From positions 1,677,501 through 1,741,500 of the forward strand of contig NZ_CP062698.1 of the NCBI RefSeq assembly GCF_018389385.1: a stretch of DNA of 64,000 nt, in the 5' to 3' direction. The notes under the pieces were generated by a model. The model saw only the letters and a program-made list of their open reading frames with translations, searched no databases and had not been told where the DNA came from. The stretch's first letter is position 1, and each line of letters opens with the position of its first letter. Made by a program: the position numbers and the translations under genes. Below, piece after piece: positions 48,061 through 56,167 of the stretch. This DNA is from Anthocerotibacter panamensis C109 (GTDB lineage Bacteria; Cyanobacteriota; Cyanobacteriia; Gloeobacterales; Anthocerotibacteraceae).

Positions 48061-48202
48061 TTGCGCTCCAAAAGTAGCCACTATCTGTTAATTGGGACGA
48101 TGTTCTGTACGCGAATGTTTCCCAAAAGACCTGCACAGAACGAACATACCGTATTCTCCAGTAAGTTTATAAAGACAAGTTATGGATTCTTGCTAGGTAC
48201 AA

Positions 48203-48229
48203 CAAAAAGGGCTGGTTCCAAACCAGCCC
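48203..48229 (-). terminator. Terminator of glpX
   Basis: On the minus strand GGGCTGGTT-TGG-AACCAGCCC is followed by TTTTTG, 18 bp past the glpX stop. Confidence 0.85.
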
Positions 48230-48246
48230 CCAGTATTCACAAACGG

Positions 48247-49290
48247 TTACTTCAGTTGTAGCAGAGCGTGCTTCTCCAAATCGCTCATGTGCACCGTGTC
48301 CACAAAGCGCACGGTTTTGGATTGACTAGAGACGACCATCGTCTCAGTGCGGACACCACCGCCGAAGAAGCGGACGCCTTTGATAAAGTCGCCATCGGTG
48401 ATGCCACAAGCAGCGAAGATCAGGTTGTTGCCGGAGGCTAATTCCGAAGCGTCGTAGACCTTGTCCGGTTCGGAGATGCCCATATCCAGTAACTTCGCTT
48501 TGATATCCGCTTTGGTCCCTGAGAGCAGACCCGTCTTGACGACATCCGGGTCATAGATGAGGCGACCTTGGAAGTGTGCTCCCAGACAGCGCAGGGCGGC
48601 GGCAGAAATAACCCCTTCGGGGGCTGCCCCAATACCCATGAGTGCGTGGACACCTGTGCCACTGATGCCTGCTGAGAGTGCAGCGGAGATATCCCCATCT
48701 GAGATCAACTTGACTCGAGCACCTGTGCTACGGATCTCTTCAATCAGAGCGTTGTGGCGGGTGCGCTCCATGACGATGACCACCAGATCGCTGACGGCAC
48801 GGTCCAGACATTCGGCGATGATCTGTAAATTTTTGGTCGCGGAATAGTCCAGGTCCACCTTGCCTTTGGCCTGCGGCGGGGCGGCGAGCTTTTGCATGTA
48901 GAGGTCCGGGGCGTGAAAGAGCCCCCCTTTCTCCGCAATAGCCAGGACTGCCATCGAGCCGTTGCGCCCCTCCGCCACCAGGTTGGTGCCTTCGCAGGGG
49001 TCTACGGCAATGTCCACTTCGACTAATTCTTCGAGGCGGCAAAACTCAGCGGCATCCGGGCGGGTGCAGACCCCGACCTCTTCCCCAATGAAAAGCATAG
49101 GGGCATCGTCGCGCTCCCCCTCGCCAATGACGATTCGCCCACGCATGTTGATGTTGTTCATGCGGTTACGCATGGCCTCAACAGCCACACCGTCCGCCTC
49201 ATTCTTGAGACCTTTGCCCATCAGGCGAGCGGAGGCGATTGCCGCTTGCTCCACTACCTCGATGATTTCCAAACCCAGCGTTTTTTCCAC
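48247..49290 (-). CDS. glpX: Fructose-1,6-/sedoheptulose-1,7-bisphosphatase, class II (GlpX)
   Basis: 347 residues. In cyanobacteria this enzyme (F/SBPase) serves both bisphosphatase steps of the Calvin cycle. Signatures: [40 protein letters not shown] (metal site), [20 protein letters not shown], and [14 protein letters not shown]. Start ATG 49290; a TTGAAA/TACACT promoter lies 30 bp upstream and a clear terminator follows. Confidence 0.96.
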   Translation of the reverse strand: MEKTLGLEIIEVVEQAAIASARLMGKGLKNEADGVAVEAMRNRMNNINMRGRIVIGEGERDDAPMLFIGEEVGVCTRPDAAEFCRLEELVEVDIAVDPCEGTNLVAEGRNGSMAVLAIAEKGGLFHAPDLYMQKLAAPPQAKGKVDLDYSATKNLQIIAECLDRAVSDLVVIVMERTRHNALIEEIRSTGARVKLISDGDISAALSAGISGTGVHALMGIGAAPEGVISAAALRCLGAHFQGRLIYDPDVVKTGLLSGTKADIKAKLLDMGISEPDKVYDASELASGNNLIFAACGITDGDFIKGVRFFGGGVRTETMVVSSQSKTVRFVDTVHMSDLEKHALLQLK

Positions 49291-49320
49291 AAAATATCCT
49301 TTACATGCGCCCTACCCAAG

Positions 49321-49350
49321 AGTGTAGGGGTTTGGGTGCTGTAATTTCAA
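49321..49350 (-). promoter_or_regulatory. Sigma70-type promoter of glpX
   Basis: On the minus strand TTGAAA (49350-49345), an 18-bp spacer, and TACACT (49326-49321), about 30 bp from the start codon. Confidence 0.45.
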
Positions 49351-49445
49351 TCCTAAACGGCCCCTGCACCAAAGAATCTTTCAGCCACAAAACCCGCCCG
49401 GTTACCCAGGCAGGCTATGATCCCGTTGGGAAGTCGGTTGTGGGT

Positions 49446-50054
49446 CTAGTAGCGGATGGTAAGAGAATTTTGTAGCTTGAGATCAATGGGGTTGGCTTGG
49501 TCGATGACGACTACCTGAGGGGCTGTCACATTCCCGACTGCCGCGCCCGCTGCGGCTCCGACTAAGGTGCCACCCAGACTGACTCCGCCGGTCAAAGCTC
49601 CAATCAAAGCTCCGCCCGCCGCGCCAATGGCAGCATCCCCAGCTATTGCTCCAGCTCCGGTCTCTCGGGGATCTTTTTGGTCATGGATGATCTTGGAGAC
49701 GGCTCTCAGCGGATAAGTCCGCCCCCGGATAACGACAGCGTCAGCATAGAAACGCAACCCGCCCTTGACAGGACGAAACGTTCCTCGGACCGTGCTACCT
49801 TCCGGGATAGCAAGGTTGTCATCGCCGTCATAGAGGTCTTCGGAGACTGTCATGGAATATTGACGGGTACGACCAGGATCTAGAAAAAGTGTATCTTCAT
49901 CAGAGGGCGGGGTGACGCTGATCTGCTTGCCCGCACTGATGCGGGTCACGCCTACATTAAATTGGCGGGTCTGAGCTGTGGCGGCGGGGATCACCACCAA
50001 GCTTCCAGTGACCAGGACCCCAGCAAGGGCTATGGAAAGCAGAGACCTGTTCAT
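49446..50054 (-). CDS. Exported protein with glycine-zipper segment
   Basis: 202 residues from ATG 50054 (GGAG 9 nt upstream): signal peptide (SLLSIALAGVLVTGSLVVIP), a beta-rich middle (IPEGSTVRGTFRPVKGGLRF), and a Gly/Ala-rich stretch (AIGAAGGALIGALTGGVSLG) typical of glycine-zipper membrane-inserting segments. It is probably outer-membrane or periplasmic. No specific family named. Confidence 0.7.
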   Translation of the reverse strand: MNRSLLSIALAGVLVTGSLVVIPAATAQTRQFNVGVTRISAGKQISVTPPSDEDTLFLDPGRTRQYSMTVSEDLYDGDDNLAIPEGSTVRGTFRPVKGGLRFYADAVVIRGRTYPLRAVSKIIHDQKDPRETGAGAIAGDAAIGAAGGALIGALTGGVSLGGTLVGAAAGAAVGNVTAPQVVVIDQANPIDLKLQNSLTIRY

Positions 50055-50410
50055 AGGTATTCTCCAAACAAAGGTGTGCCAGGAATCAGGTATTGTTCTT
50101 CTGCCATCGCTTCCCCTAGCTTGGCGGAGGTCTGCCACGCGGAGGAAATTCAGCAGCGCACAATCAAGTACAGAACACAGGATGTCCTGTTATGGGTCAT
50201 CCTAGCAAATGCTGTCCATCTTTTCTGCTATCAGGGACGCAGCGAAGAATGCGGCTGGAGTACTTGTCAAACTCCAGCACTCCTGATAACTACGCCCAGT
50301 TTAGGGAACTAGGGGTATTGTGCAAGCTTCCGGTCTGCACCGGCAAAGTATGTTGCCAAAGGGGACAGCCCCCGCGCACAATCGTTGTAGGCCCTTACAC
50401 ACCCAGACCC

Positions 50411-51412
50411 ATGCAAGAGCAGCTAAAAGCCCTGGAAGACCAAGCTCTCTCCACGATCAGCAGCGCCCATTCTCTGGACGACTTGGAGCGCTTGCGCGTG
50501 CGCTTTTTGGGGAAAAAAGGTGAGCTATCCGCCATCTTGGGAGGCATGGGCCGCTTGAGTGCCGCTGAACGCCCGGTCATCGGGGCTGTCGCCAACACCG
50601 TGAAAGCCAAAATCGAGGAACATCTCCAGCAGCAACGCCTGGACCTGGAAGAGAAAGCCATCCAGGAGCAACTCGCTAGCGAACGGGTGGATGTGACGAT
50701 GCCGGGACGCTACTTGCCTCAGGGGCGCATTCATCCGCTGCAATACACCATGGACCAGATCACGGACCTCTTTATCGGGTTGGGCTATACCCAGGTAGGT
50801 GGGCCGCACGCTGAGACCAACTACTACAACTTTGAAGCACTCAATTTCCCGCCCGACCACCCCGCCCAGGACATGCACGACACCCTCTACTTAGAGGATG
50901 GACGCTTGCTCAGGACCCACACTTCCCCTGTCCAGATCCGCTATATGGAGACCCACGAGCCGCCCCTGCGCATTGTTGTTCCCGGTCGGGTCTACCGCAA
51001 GGACGCCCTAGACGCGACCCACTCTCCGGTCTTCCATCAGGTCGAAATCCTAGTTGTAGGCGAAGACATTACCTTTGGCGACCTCAAGGGCACGTTGAGC
51101 CTCTTTATCGAGCAGCTTTTGGGCAAACGTCCGATGCGCTTTCGTCCTAGCTACTTCCCCTTCACCGAGCCCTCGATGGAAGTGGATATCTGGTGGGAGA
51201 CGGCTGTAGGGAAGGGCCGTTGGATGGAAGTCCTCGGGGCCGGGATGGTCCACCCCAATGTCTTTAAGTCCGCTGGTTACGATCCTGAAAAAGTCCAGGG
51301 TTTCGCAGCCGGGATGGGGGTCGAGCGCCTCGCCATGCTGACCTACAATATCGACGACATTCGCCTTTTGTATACTTCCGACAAACGCTTCTTAGAGCAG
51401 TTTCCGGGCTGA
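50411..51412 (+). CDS. pheS: Phenylalanyl-tRNA synthetase, alpha subunit
   Basis: 333 residues. N-terminal coiled coil ([20 protein letters not shown]) and the class II catalytic core: PRxH-like motif region with [29 protein letters not shown] (motif 2), [28 protein letters not shown] and [16 protein letters not shown] (motif 3). ATG 50411 gives the family N-terminus; the long open frame upstream is not supported. pheT is not in the window. Confidence 0.96.
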   Translation: MQEQLKALEDQALSTISSAHSLDDLERLRVRFLGKKGELSAILGGMGRLSAAERPVIGAVANTVKAKIEEHLQQQRLDLEEKAIQEQLASERVDVTMPGRYLPQGRIHPLQYTMDQITDLFIGLGYTQVGGPHAETNYYNFEALNFPPDHPAQDMHDTLYLEDGRLLRTHTSPVQIRYMETHEPPLRIVVPGRVYRKDALDATHSPVFHQVEILVVGEDITFGDLKGTLSLFIEQLLGKRPMRFRPSYFPFTEPSMEVDIWWETAVGKGRWMEVLGAGMVHPNVFKSAGYDPEKVQGFAAGMGVERLAMLTYNIDDIRLLYTSDKRFLEQFPG

Positions 51413-51464
51413 GGACAATCGAGTACCTGAGGGCAACTACACAACGCCCACCCCTAAGCTATAG

Positions 51465-51755
51465 CGTGCATTTAAGCTGAGCGACGCTTGTTATCAAGAA
51501 GTTTTCCTGGAGGAGCCCCGGCTCTGGATTGAGGAAATTGGTCTGGGGTTGGGGTTATAGATGGGGTATTGGTTGAAGCTGGAGTGCCCTTGGCTGCGCT
51601 GGTTTGACCAGGTAGGGCAGTGGATTCCCACGCCCGAAGAGCGCGAAGCCCAAGCCCATCAACAGGCAGAACAACTCGTAGAAACAGAACGCCGCCATAT
51701 AGCCTTATTGGTAGAGCAGCTACAGGCCTTGGGTGTCGATCCCGATCTCTTATAA
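51465..51755 (+). pseudogene. Uma2-family endonuclease, C-terminal remnant
   Basis: The frame reads ACYQEVFLEEPRLWIEEIGL, then an in-frame TAG (51558-51560) where tryptophan is usual, then LRWFDQVGQWIPTPEEREAQ and the common tail LVEQLQALGVDPDLL. This is the end of a DUF820/Uma2 protein, abundant in cyanobacterial genomes; the nuclease core is gone. Confidence 0.75.
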
Positions 51756-51864
51756 GGAGCCAGACACAGACCCATTGAGTATCCCTGGGAGTATCCCTGG
51801 TAACCTCATTGCTACCCCCCAACCTGTTATGACAGAAACAGCCTGTTCTCTAGGAACGTTACCC

Positions 51865-52542
51865 ATGACTTTGACAACCAGCTATGTTCAGGAAATTGAA
51901 GCGCTCGATGTCCCCACAGCCATCCACCAGCGCCGTTCCATCAAAAGTTTTAGCTCCGATCCCATCGCCCCCGAACTCCTTGAGCAACTCCTCGAACTGA
52001 CCGTAGCCGCTCCTAGCAGCTATAACCTCCAAGATTGGCGCATCATTCTAGTTCAGGACCCCGCCCAAAAAGCCGCGCTCAGTGCCGCTTCTTGGGGCCA
52101 ACAAATGGTCGTCCAAGCTCCGGTGACATTTGTTTTCGCCGCAGACCCCAATGCTTGGCAGAAAAACCTGCCGCTCATCCTTGAGGAAGGCTTGCGTAGC
52201 GGAGCCTGGAGTGAAGGAACGGCTAGCTATTTCAAGCAGGCCATTCCTCAATTTCAGACTGCCCTCAAGGATAAAGCCCGCGAGTACGCGATCAAAGACG
52301 CCATCATCGCTGCGACCCACACCGCTCTTGCCGCAGAGAGCCTGGGGCTGTCCACTTGTTTCATGAACGGCTGGATCGAAGAGCAGGTGAAAGCGATCAT
52401 CGGTGCAGAAGACCCGGACTTGGCGATTGCCCTGTTGCTACCCGTAGGCTACAAAGCTGAAGCACGTCTAAATCCAGGCCGTCTACCCTTCAGCGTCAAT
52501 GTCTCTATCGACCGTCTGAATAATCCCTACCCCGGCGTGTGA
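51865..52542 (+). CDS. Nitroreductase family protein
   Basis: 225 residues of the FMN-dependent nitroreductase fold: AIHQRRSIKSFSSDPIAPEL at the N-terminus (FMN phosphate-binding RRS), TVAAPSSYNLQDWRIILVQD, AATHTALAAESLGLSTCFMN and a C-terminal LLLPVGYKAEARLNPGRLP. It reduces nitro compounds, quinones or similar with NAD(P)H. ATG 51865 (MTLTTSYVQE) is chosen; ATG 51829 in the same frame is possible. Confidence 0.88.
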   Translation: MTLTTSYVQEIEALDVPTAIHQRRSIKSFSSDPIAPELLEQLLELTVAAPSSYNLQDWRIILVQDPAQKAALSAASWGQQMVVQAPVTFVFAADPNAWQKNLPLILEEGLRSGAWSEGTASYFKQAIPQFQTALKDKAREYAIKDAIIAATHTALAAESLGLSTCFMNGWIEEQVKAIIGAEDPDLAIALLLPVGYKAEARLNPGRLPFSVNVSIDRLNNPYPGV

Positions 52543-52562
52543 AGGCTCTACCCAAGGCGGCT

Positions 52563-52784
52563 TCATTCAGGGATGTCTTTGATGATCATGACCTCGGTGG
52601 CCTTAATTAGGGCGGTGACAGTGTCGCCGGGGGCGAGGCGCAGAGCTTCGGCGGAGCGGCGGGTGATGACTGCATCTACGACCTGTTCGCCTACCTGTAC
52701 GGTGACTTCGGCCAGGATATCCCCGAACTGTATGGCGATGACTTTGCCGGTGAGTTGATTGCGTCCGCTGATCTGTTTAGCCAT
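52563..52784 (-). CDS. Molbindin/TOBE-domain molybdate-binding protein
   Basis: 73 residues forming one Mop/TOBE domain: ISGRNQLTGKVIAIQFGDIL, EQVVDAVITRRSAEALRLAPG, TALIKATEVMIIKD. It binds molybdate or tungstate as an oligomer. It is the last gene of the modA-modB-modC group, 4 bp after the ATPase gene, which itself lacks the usual C-terminal TOBE domain. Confidence 0.9.
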   Translation of the reverse strand: MAKQISGRNQLTGKVIAIQFGDILAEVTVQVGEQVVDAVITRRSAEALRLAPGDTVTALIKATEVMIIKDIPE

Positions 52785-52788
52785 GGAA

Positions 52789-53508
52789 TCACCAGGAGAA
52801 TTGGGTAGTTGGTTTCAGCGGAGGATAGGCAGGGTCGGCTAGGACAACCGTAGGGGCACCCACGGCCTGAATCGTTCCTGCCTGCAAAAGTACGACGGTA
52901 TCCGCAAGGCTCAGCGCTTCGGTACGGCTATGGGTGACCAGGACCATAGGCAGATCCAGCCGGACTTGGAGCGCTTTGAGTTCTTCTGCTAAGACCGTGC
53001 GCAGTTCGCCATCCAACGCATTAAAAGGCTCGTCTAGGAGTAAAAGATGTGGTTGGGGAGCGAGTGCCCGTGCCAGCGCAACCCGCTGCGCCTGTCCCCC
53101 GGAGAGTTGGTGTGCTCGGCGCTCTAAGAGCCCTTCCAGACGCAACATCTGCGCCAATTCAGCAATCCGCGCCTGCCGCTTAGCTTGCGGCCAGCGGTCC
53201 AACGCAAAGGCGATATTAGCCGCCACGTTCAAATGTGGAAAGAGCGCCGCACGCTGAAAAACATAGCCCACCCGTCGCTTTTGGGGTGGCAGATAGACAT
53301 CCGGGTGGGCGTAAAAAACTTCTGTGCCCAGCGCAACCTCGCCCTCCGTAGGCGTGACAAGGCCCGCAATACAGTCCAGGAGGGTGGATTTACCCGCCCC
53401 CGAAGGCCCAAAAAGCACGGTCAACCCTGCCGCAACCGCGAAATCTACTGCCAGCCGGAAGTCCCCCCGGCTATAGTTCAAGCGAACTGTGAGCAAGGGT
53501 GCTACCAT
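52789..53508 (-). CDS. modC: Molybdate ABC transporter, ATP-binding protein (short ModC)
   Basis: 239 residues from ATG 53508. Walker A (VLFGPSGAGKSTLLDCIAG), Q-loop (RRVGYVFQRAALFPHLNV), ABC signature (HQLSGGQAQRVALARALA), Walker B (PHLLLLDEPFNALDGELR) and H-loop (VLVTHSRTEALSLAD). It is about 100 residues shorter than typical ModC because the TOBE domain is encoded separately. It overlaps modB by 7 nt. Confidence 0.92.
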   Translation of the reverse strand: MVAPLLTVRLNYSRGDFRLAVDFAVAAGLTVLFGPSGAGKSTLLDCIAGLVTPTEGEVALGTEVFYAHPDVYLPPQKRRVGYVFQRAALFPHLNVAANIAFALDRWPQAKRQARIAELAQMLRLEGLLERRAHQLSGGQAQRVALARALAPQPHLLLLDEPFNALDGELRTVLAEELKALQVRLDLPMVLVTHSRTEALSLADTVVLLQAGTIQAVGAPTVVLADPAYPPLKPTTQFSW

Positions 53509-54161
53509 CGACTGCCCAGCCGGTTGGTGAACCATAAAACGCCCAGTGAAGTCACCGTGAGTAACACCACCAACCCCAGCGCCAACCCATCCTCGCCACT
53601 CTGCGTAGCCTGATAGATAGCAAGCGGCATCGTCTGCGTCTTACCAGGAATATTCCCCGCCAGCATCAAAGTCGCCCCAAACTCACCCAAAGCCCGAGCA
53701 AAGCTGAGGATCACCCCAGCCAAAAGCCCTTTCCAGGCCAGAGGCAGCGTGACTTTAAAAAACGTCTCCCAAGGGGATTTGCCCAGCGTGTACGCCACTT
53801 TTTCGTAGGTGGGGTCCACACTCTCCAGCGCGGCGCGGGTGGTCTTGACCATCAAGGGTAACGCCATCACTACCGCTGCAATCACCGCCGCCTGCGGGGT
53901 AAACAAAGGAGTCCAGCCCGTCCATGCCCAGATATACTGCCCCAACCAGCCCCTGCGCCCAAAGACCCCCAACAAATAAAAACCCACCACAGTCGGCGGC
54001 AGGACCAAAGGCAGGGTGAAGACCGCATCGACGAGGTCACGCCCCGGAAAGGAAGCCCGCGCTAGCCCATAGCCCACCGCTGTACCCACAACAGTCACAA
54101 TTACCGTCGCCACCAAAGCAACAGCCAAGGAGAGACTCAGCGAAAACCAGGGGTCCGTCAC
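53502..54161 (-). CDS. modB: Molybdate ABC transporter, permease
   Basis: 219 residues with five to six membrane helices: ATVIVTVVGTAVGYGLARAS, TLPLVLPPTVVGFYLLGVFG, and the ABC-binding EAA loop region AYTLGKSPWETFFKVTLPLA followed by FARALGEFGATLMLAGNIPG, which is diagnostic for ModB. It overlaps modA by 4 nt. Confidence 0.95.
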   Translation of the reverse strand: MTDPWFSLSLSLAVALVATVIVTVVGTAVGYGLARASFPGRDLVDAVFTLPLVLPPTVVGFYLLGVFGRRGWLGQYIWAWTGWTPLFTPQAAVIAAVVMALPLMVKTTRAALESVDPTYEKVAYTLGKSPWETFFKVTLPLAWKGLLAGVILSFARALGEFGATLMLAGNIPGKTQTMPLAIYQATQSGEDGLALGLVVLLTVTSLGVLWFTNRLGSRW

Positions 54162-54907
54162 GGCAAAAAGCCTTTGTTCCTCAGGATATCCTGACCGACC
54201 CGACCCTTGACATAGCGAATAAATTCCCGGCCCAACACGGGTTGTTTACTGCCCTGCACCAAGGCCAGAGGATAGATGATAGGCTCACTGTAATCCACCG
54301 GGACCAGGAAGCCCACATCCACGTTGGCGCTGCTGCGGGCATCCGTACTGTAGACGATCCCCGCGTCCACATCACCCCCCGCCACGTAGGTCAACGCCTG
54401 CCGGACATTTTCTGCGAACACCAGCTTTTGGGCACTGAGTAGAGCATCATAAAGCTTTGCCTTCGTCAGCGCCTGCGCCGCGTATTGCCCCGCCGGAACC
54501 GATGGGGGATTGCCCAGAGTCAGCTTTTCTACGCTTGCCAGTTGTTCAAAAGTAGTAAGACGGGTGCTTCCTTTGGGGACGATTACGACCAACCGATTGC
54601 GGGCGAAGGGTTGGATCGTGTCTCTGACCAGTACATTCTTTTGGTCGAGGTCATCGATCTGTTTGCGCGCCGCCGAAGCAAAAACATCCACCGGAGCCCC
54701 CTGAATGATCTGTTGGGCCAACTGTCCCGAGGACGCGAAGTTGAGTACTATTTTGTCGGTAGGATGCTCCTTCTCAAAAGCCGCCGCAATCTCCGTAAAC
54801 GCTTCCTTGAGGCTAATCGCCGCCGCAACCGTGAGTTCTGCCGCCCCAACCGGGCGAACCAGAACGGCAAATCCTAGGAGTAATAACCAGAACCGGGCAA
54901 ATTTCAT
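54158..54907 (-). CDS. modA: Molybdate ABC transporter, substrate-binding protein
   Basis: 249 residues from ATG 54907 (GGGGAT upstream): signal peptide (FWLLLLGFAVLVRPVGA), then the binding-protein fold with LTVAAAISLKEAFTEIAAAF, NFASSGQLAQQIIQGAPVDV, FASAARKQIDDL and AGIVYSTDAR. It captures molybdate in the periplasm. First gene of the modA-modB-modC-TOBE operon. Confidence 0.94.
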   Translation of the reverse strand: MKFARFWLLLLGFAVLVRPVGAAELTVAAAISLKEAFTEIAAAFEKEHPTDKIVLNFASSGQLAQQIIQGAPVDVFASAARKQIDDLDQKNVLVRDTIQPFARNRLVVIVPKGSTRLTTFEQLASVEKLTLGNPPSVPAGQYAAQALTKAKLYDALLSAQKLVFAENVRQALTYVAGGDVDAGIVYSTDARSSANVDVGFLVPVDYSEPIIYPLALVQGSKQPVLGREFIRYVKGRVGQDILRNKGFLP

Positions 54908-55016
54908 CAAAACATCCCCACCCCATAGATTAGATGGACCCGTCAAATTTTGGAGCCCTCCTATCCAACACAATACGTTCACACCATTTAAAGTGCAAAG
55001 ACCCATAGGAGCGCGT

Positions 55017-55745
55017 TCAGGCCAAATTCAGATTACTCAATACCATCCATACCCCCGCCCCCAGCAAAATCACCCCACTCACCTGACTCAACCCTGCCCC
55101 CCAAGAGCGTAGCGCCAGAAAGCCTTTGATGGTGTGGGTGAAAATGGCTGCCACCGCCAAAGGTAGCCCATGCCCCAGCGAGTAAGCAAACAGGAGCACC
55201 GCCCCCAAGAGCGGACTCTGCGCGGTACTGACAAAGCCCAGCAGCACGACCAGGACAGGCGACGAACAGGGCGAAGCTACCAGTCCAAAGCTCGCTCCGA
55301 TAAAAAGCGCCCGCAGGTTAGGGGGGGGCTCGTAGTCCGCAAGACCGGGGATCTCCGGCCAGCGAAACTGCAAGACTTCCAATTGCACCAGCCCCAAATA
55401 CACCGCCACCAGCCCCATGACCACAAAAAACGTCCCCCCCAGGGGTAACTTGCCGTAGACCGTCCCAATCCAGCCCGCCACTAGACCCAACGTCGTCAGG
55501 GTCAGCGCCAGCCCCAAAATAAAACTCAGCGCGCGCAGTAAGTTCTGCCGTGGGGTCTGCGTGTCCTTACTCTTACCTGCCAAGTAGCCAATGGTAATGG
55601 GTAGCATCGACAGGATGCAGGGGCTAAAGCTGGTCAACAGTCCGGCTAAAAAGACAATCCCCACCGAGAGCGGCGTCACTTGAGACAGTTGGCTGGTTAC
55701 CAGATCCGTCAGATAGCGCTCCCATGTGTATAGCAACTGAGCCAT
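55017..55745 (-). CDS. CcdA/DsbD-like thiol-disulfide transmembrane protein
   Basis: 242 residues with six membrane segments and the two CcdA cysteine motifs: LLTSFSPCILSMLPITIGYL and FGLVASPCSSPVLVVLLGF. These proteins pass reducing power across the membrane for cytochrome c maturation. ATG 55745 follows AGGAG with 7-nt spacing. modA is downstream on the same strand, 110 bp away, probably a separate unit. Confidence 0.92.
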   Translation of the reverse strand: MAQLLYTWERYLTDLVTSQLSQVTPLSVGIVFLAGLLTSFSPCILSMLPITIGYLAGKSKDTQTPRQNLLRALSFILGLALTLTTLGLVAGWIGTVYGKLPLGGTFFVVMGLVAVYLGLVQLEVLQFRWPEIPGLADYEPPPNLRALFIGASFGLVASPCSSPVLVVLLGFVSTAQSPLLGAVLLFAYSLGHGLPLAVAAIFTHTIKGFLALRSWGAGLSQVSGVILLGAGVWMVLSNLNLA

Positions 55746-56167
55746 GACCACTCCTGTCGTTCACAGCCATTTTAATAGATAGAACAAGTACAAGGAATCG
55801 GGGCCGCGCTCCATCAACATATGCTGTCTGCACTTCGTAGTCAATGTTCTGTTGCCAGGACCGCAGGTATTTGGGCATCTTCCACAACATCGCAGGCAAC
55901 CGTCCCTAAAAAACAGGATGGGTCTCCATAACTCCGTATAATTTCTCCTAGATCTCTAGAACGCTGAACGTCTATATTCCCACTTGAAACCTGGTCCCCG
56001 TATTCATTCTTTCTTTATACCGCTCCGCACCGTCTAAGGTGCACATGGCGTATTCTTTGGTCAAGCCTAGTGCACTTCAACTTTGAATGGGCGCTTTCTG
56101 CTAGTAGTAGGGACTAGCGGTAACTCTTCACCTCAGATTGCCTATACTCTAAATGAGGTAAAAACTG
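55746..56167. other. Intergenic region between ccdA-like and AAA genes
   Basis: About 420 bp. It should contain both divergent promoters, but I see no definite boxes, no RNA gene and no repeat. Six-frame readings look non-coding. Confidence 0.45.
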
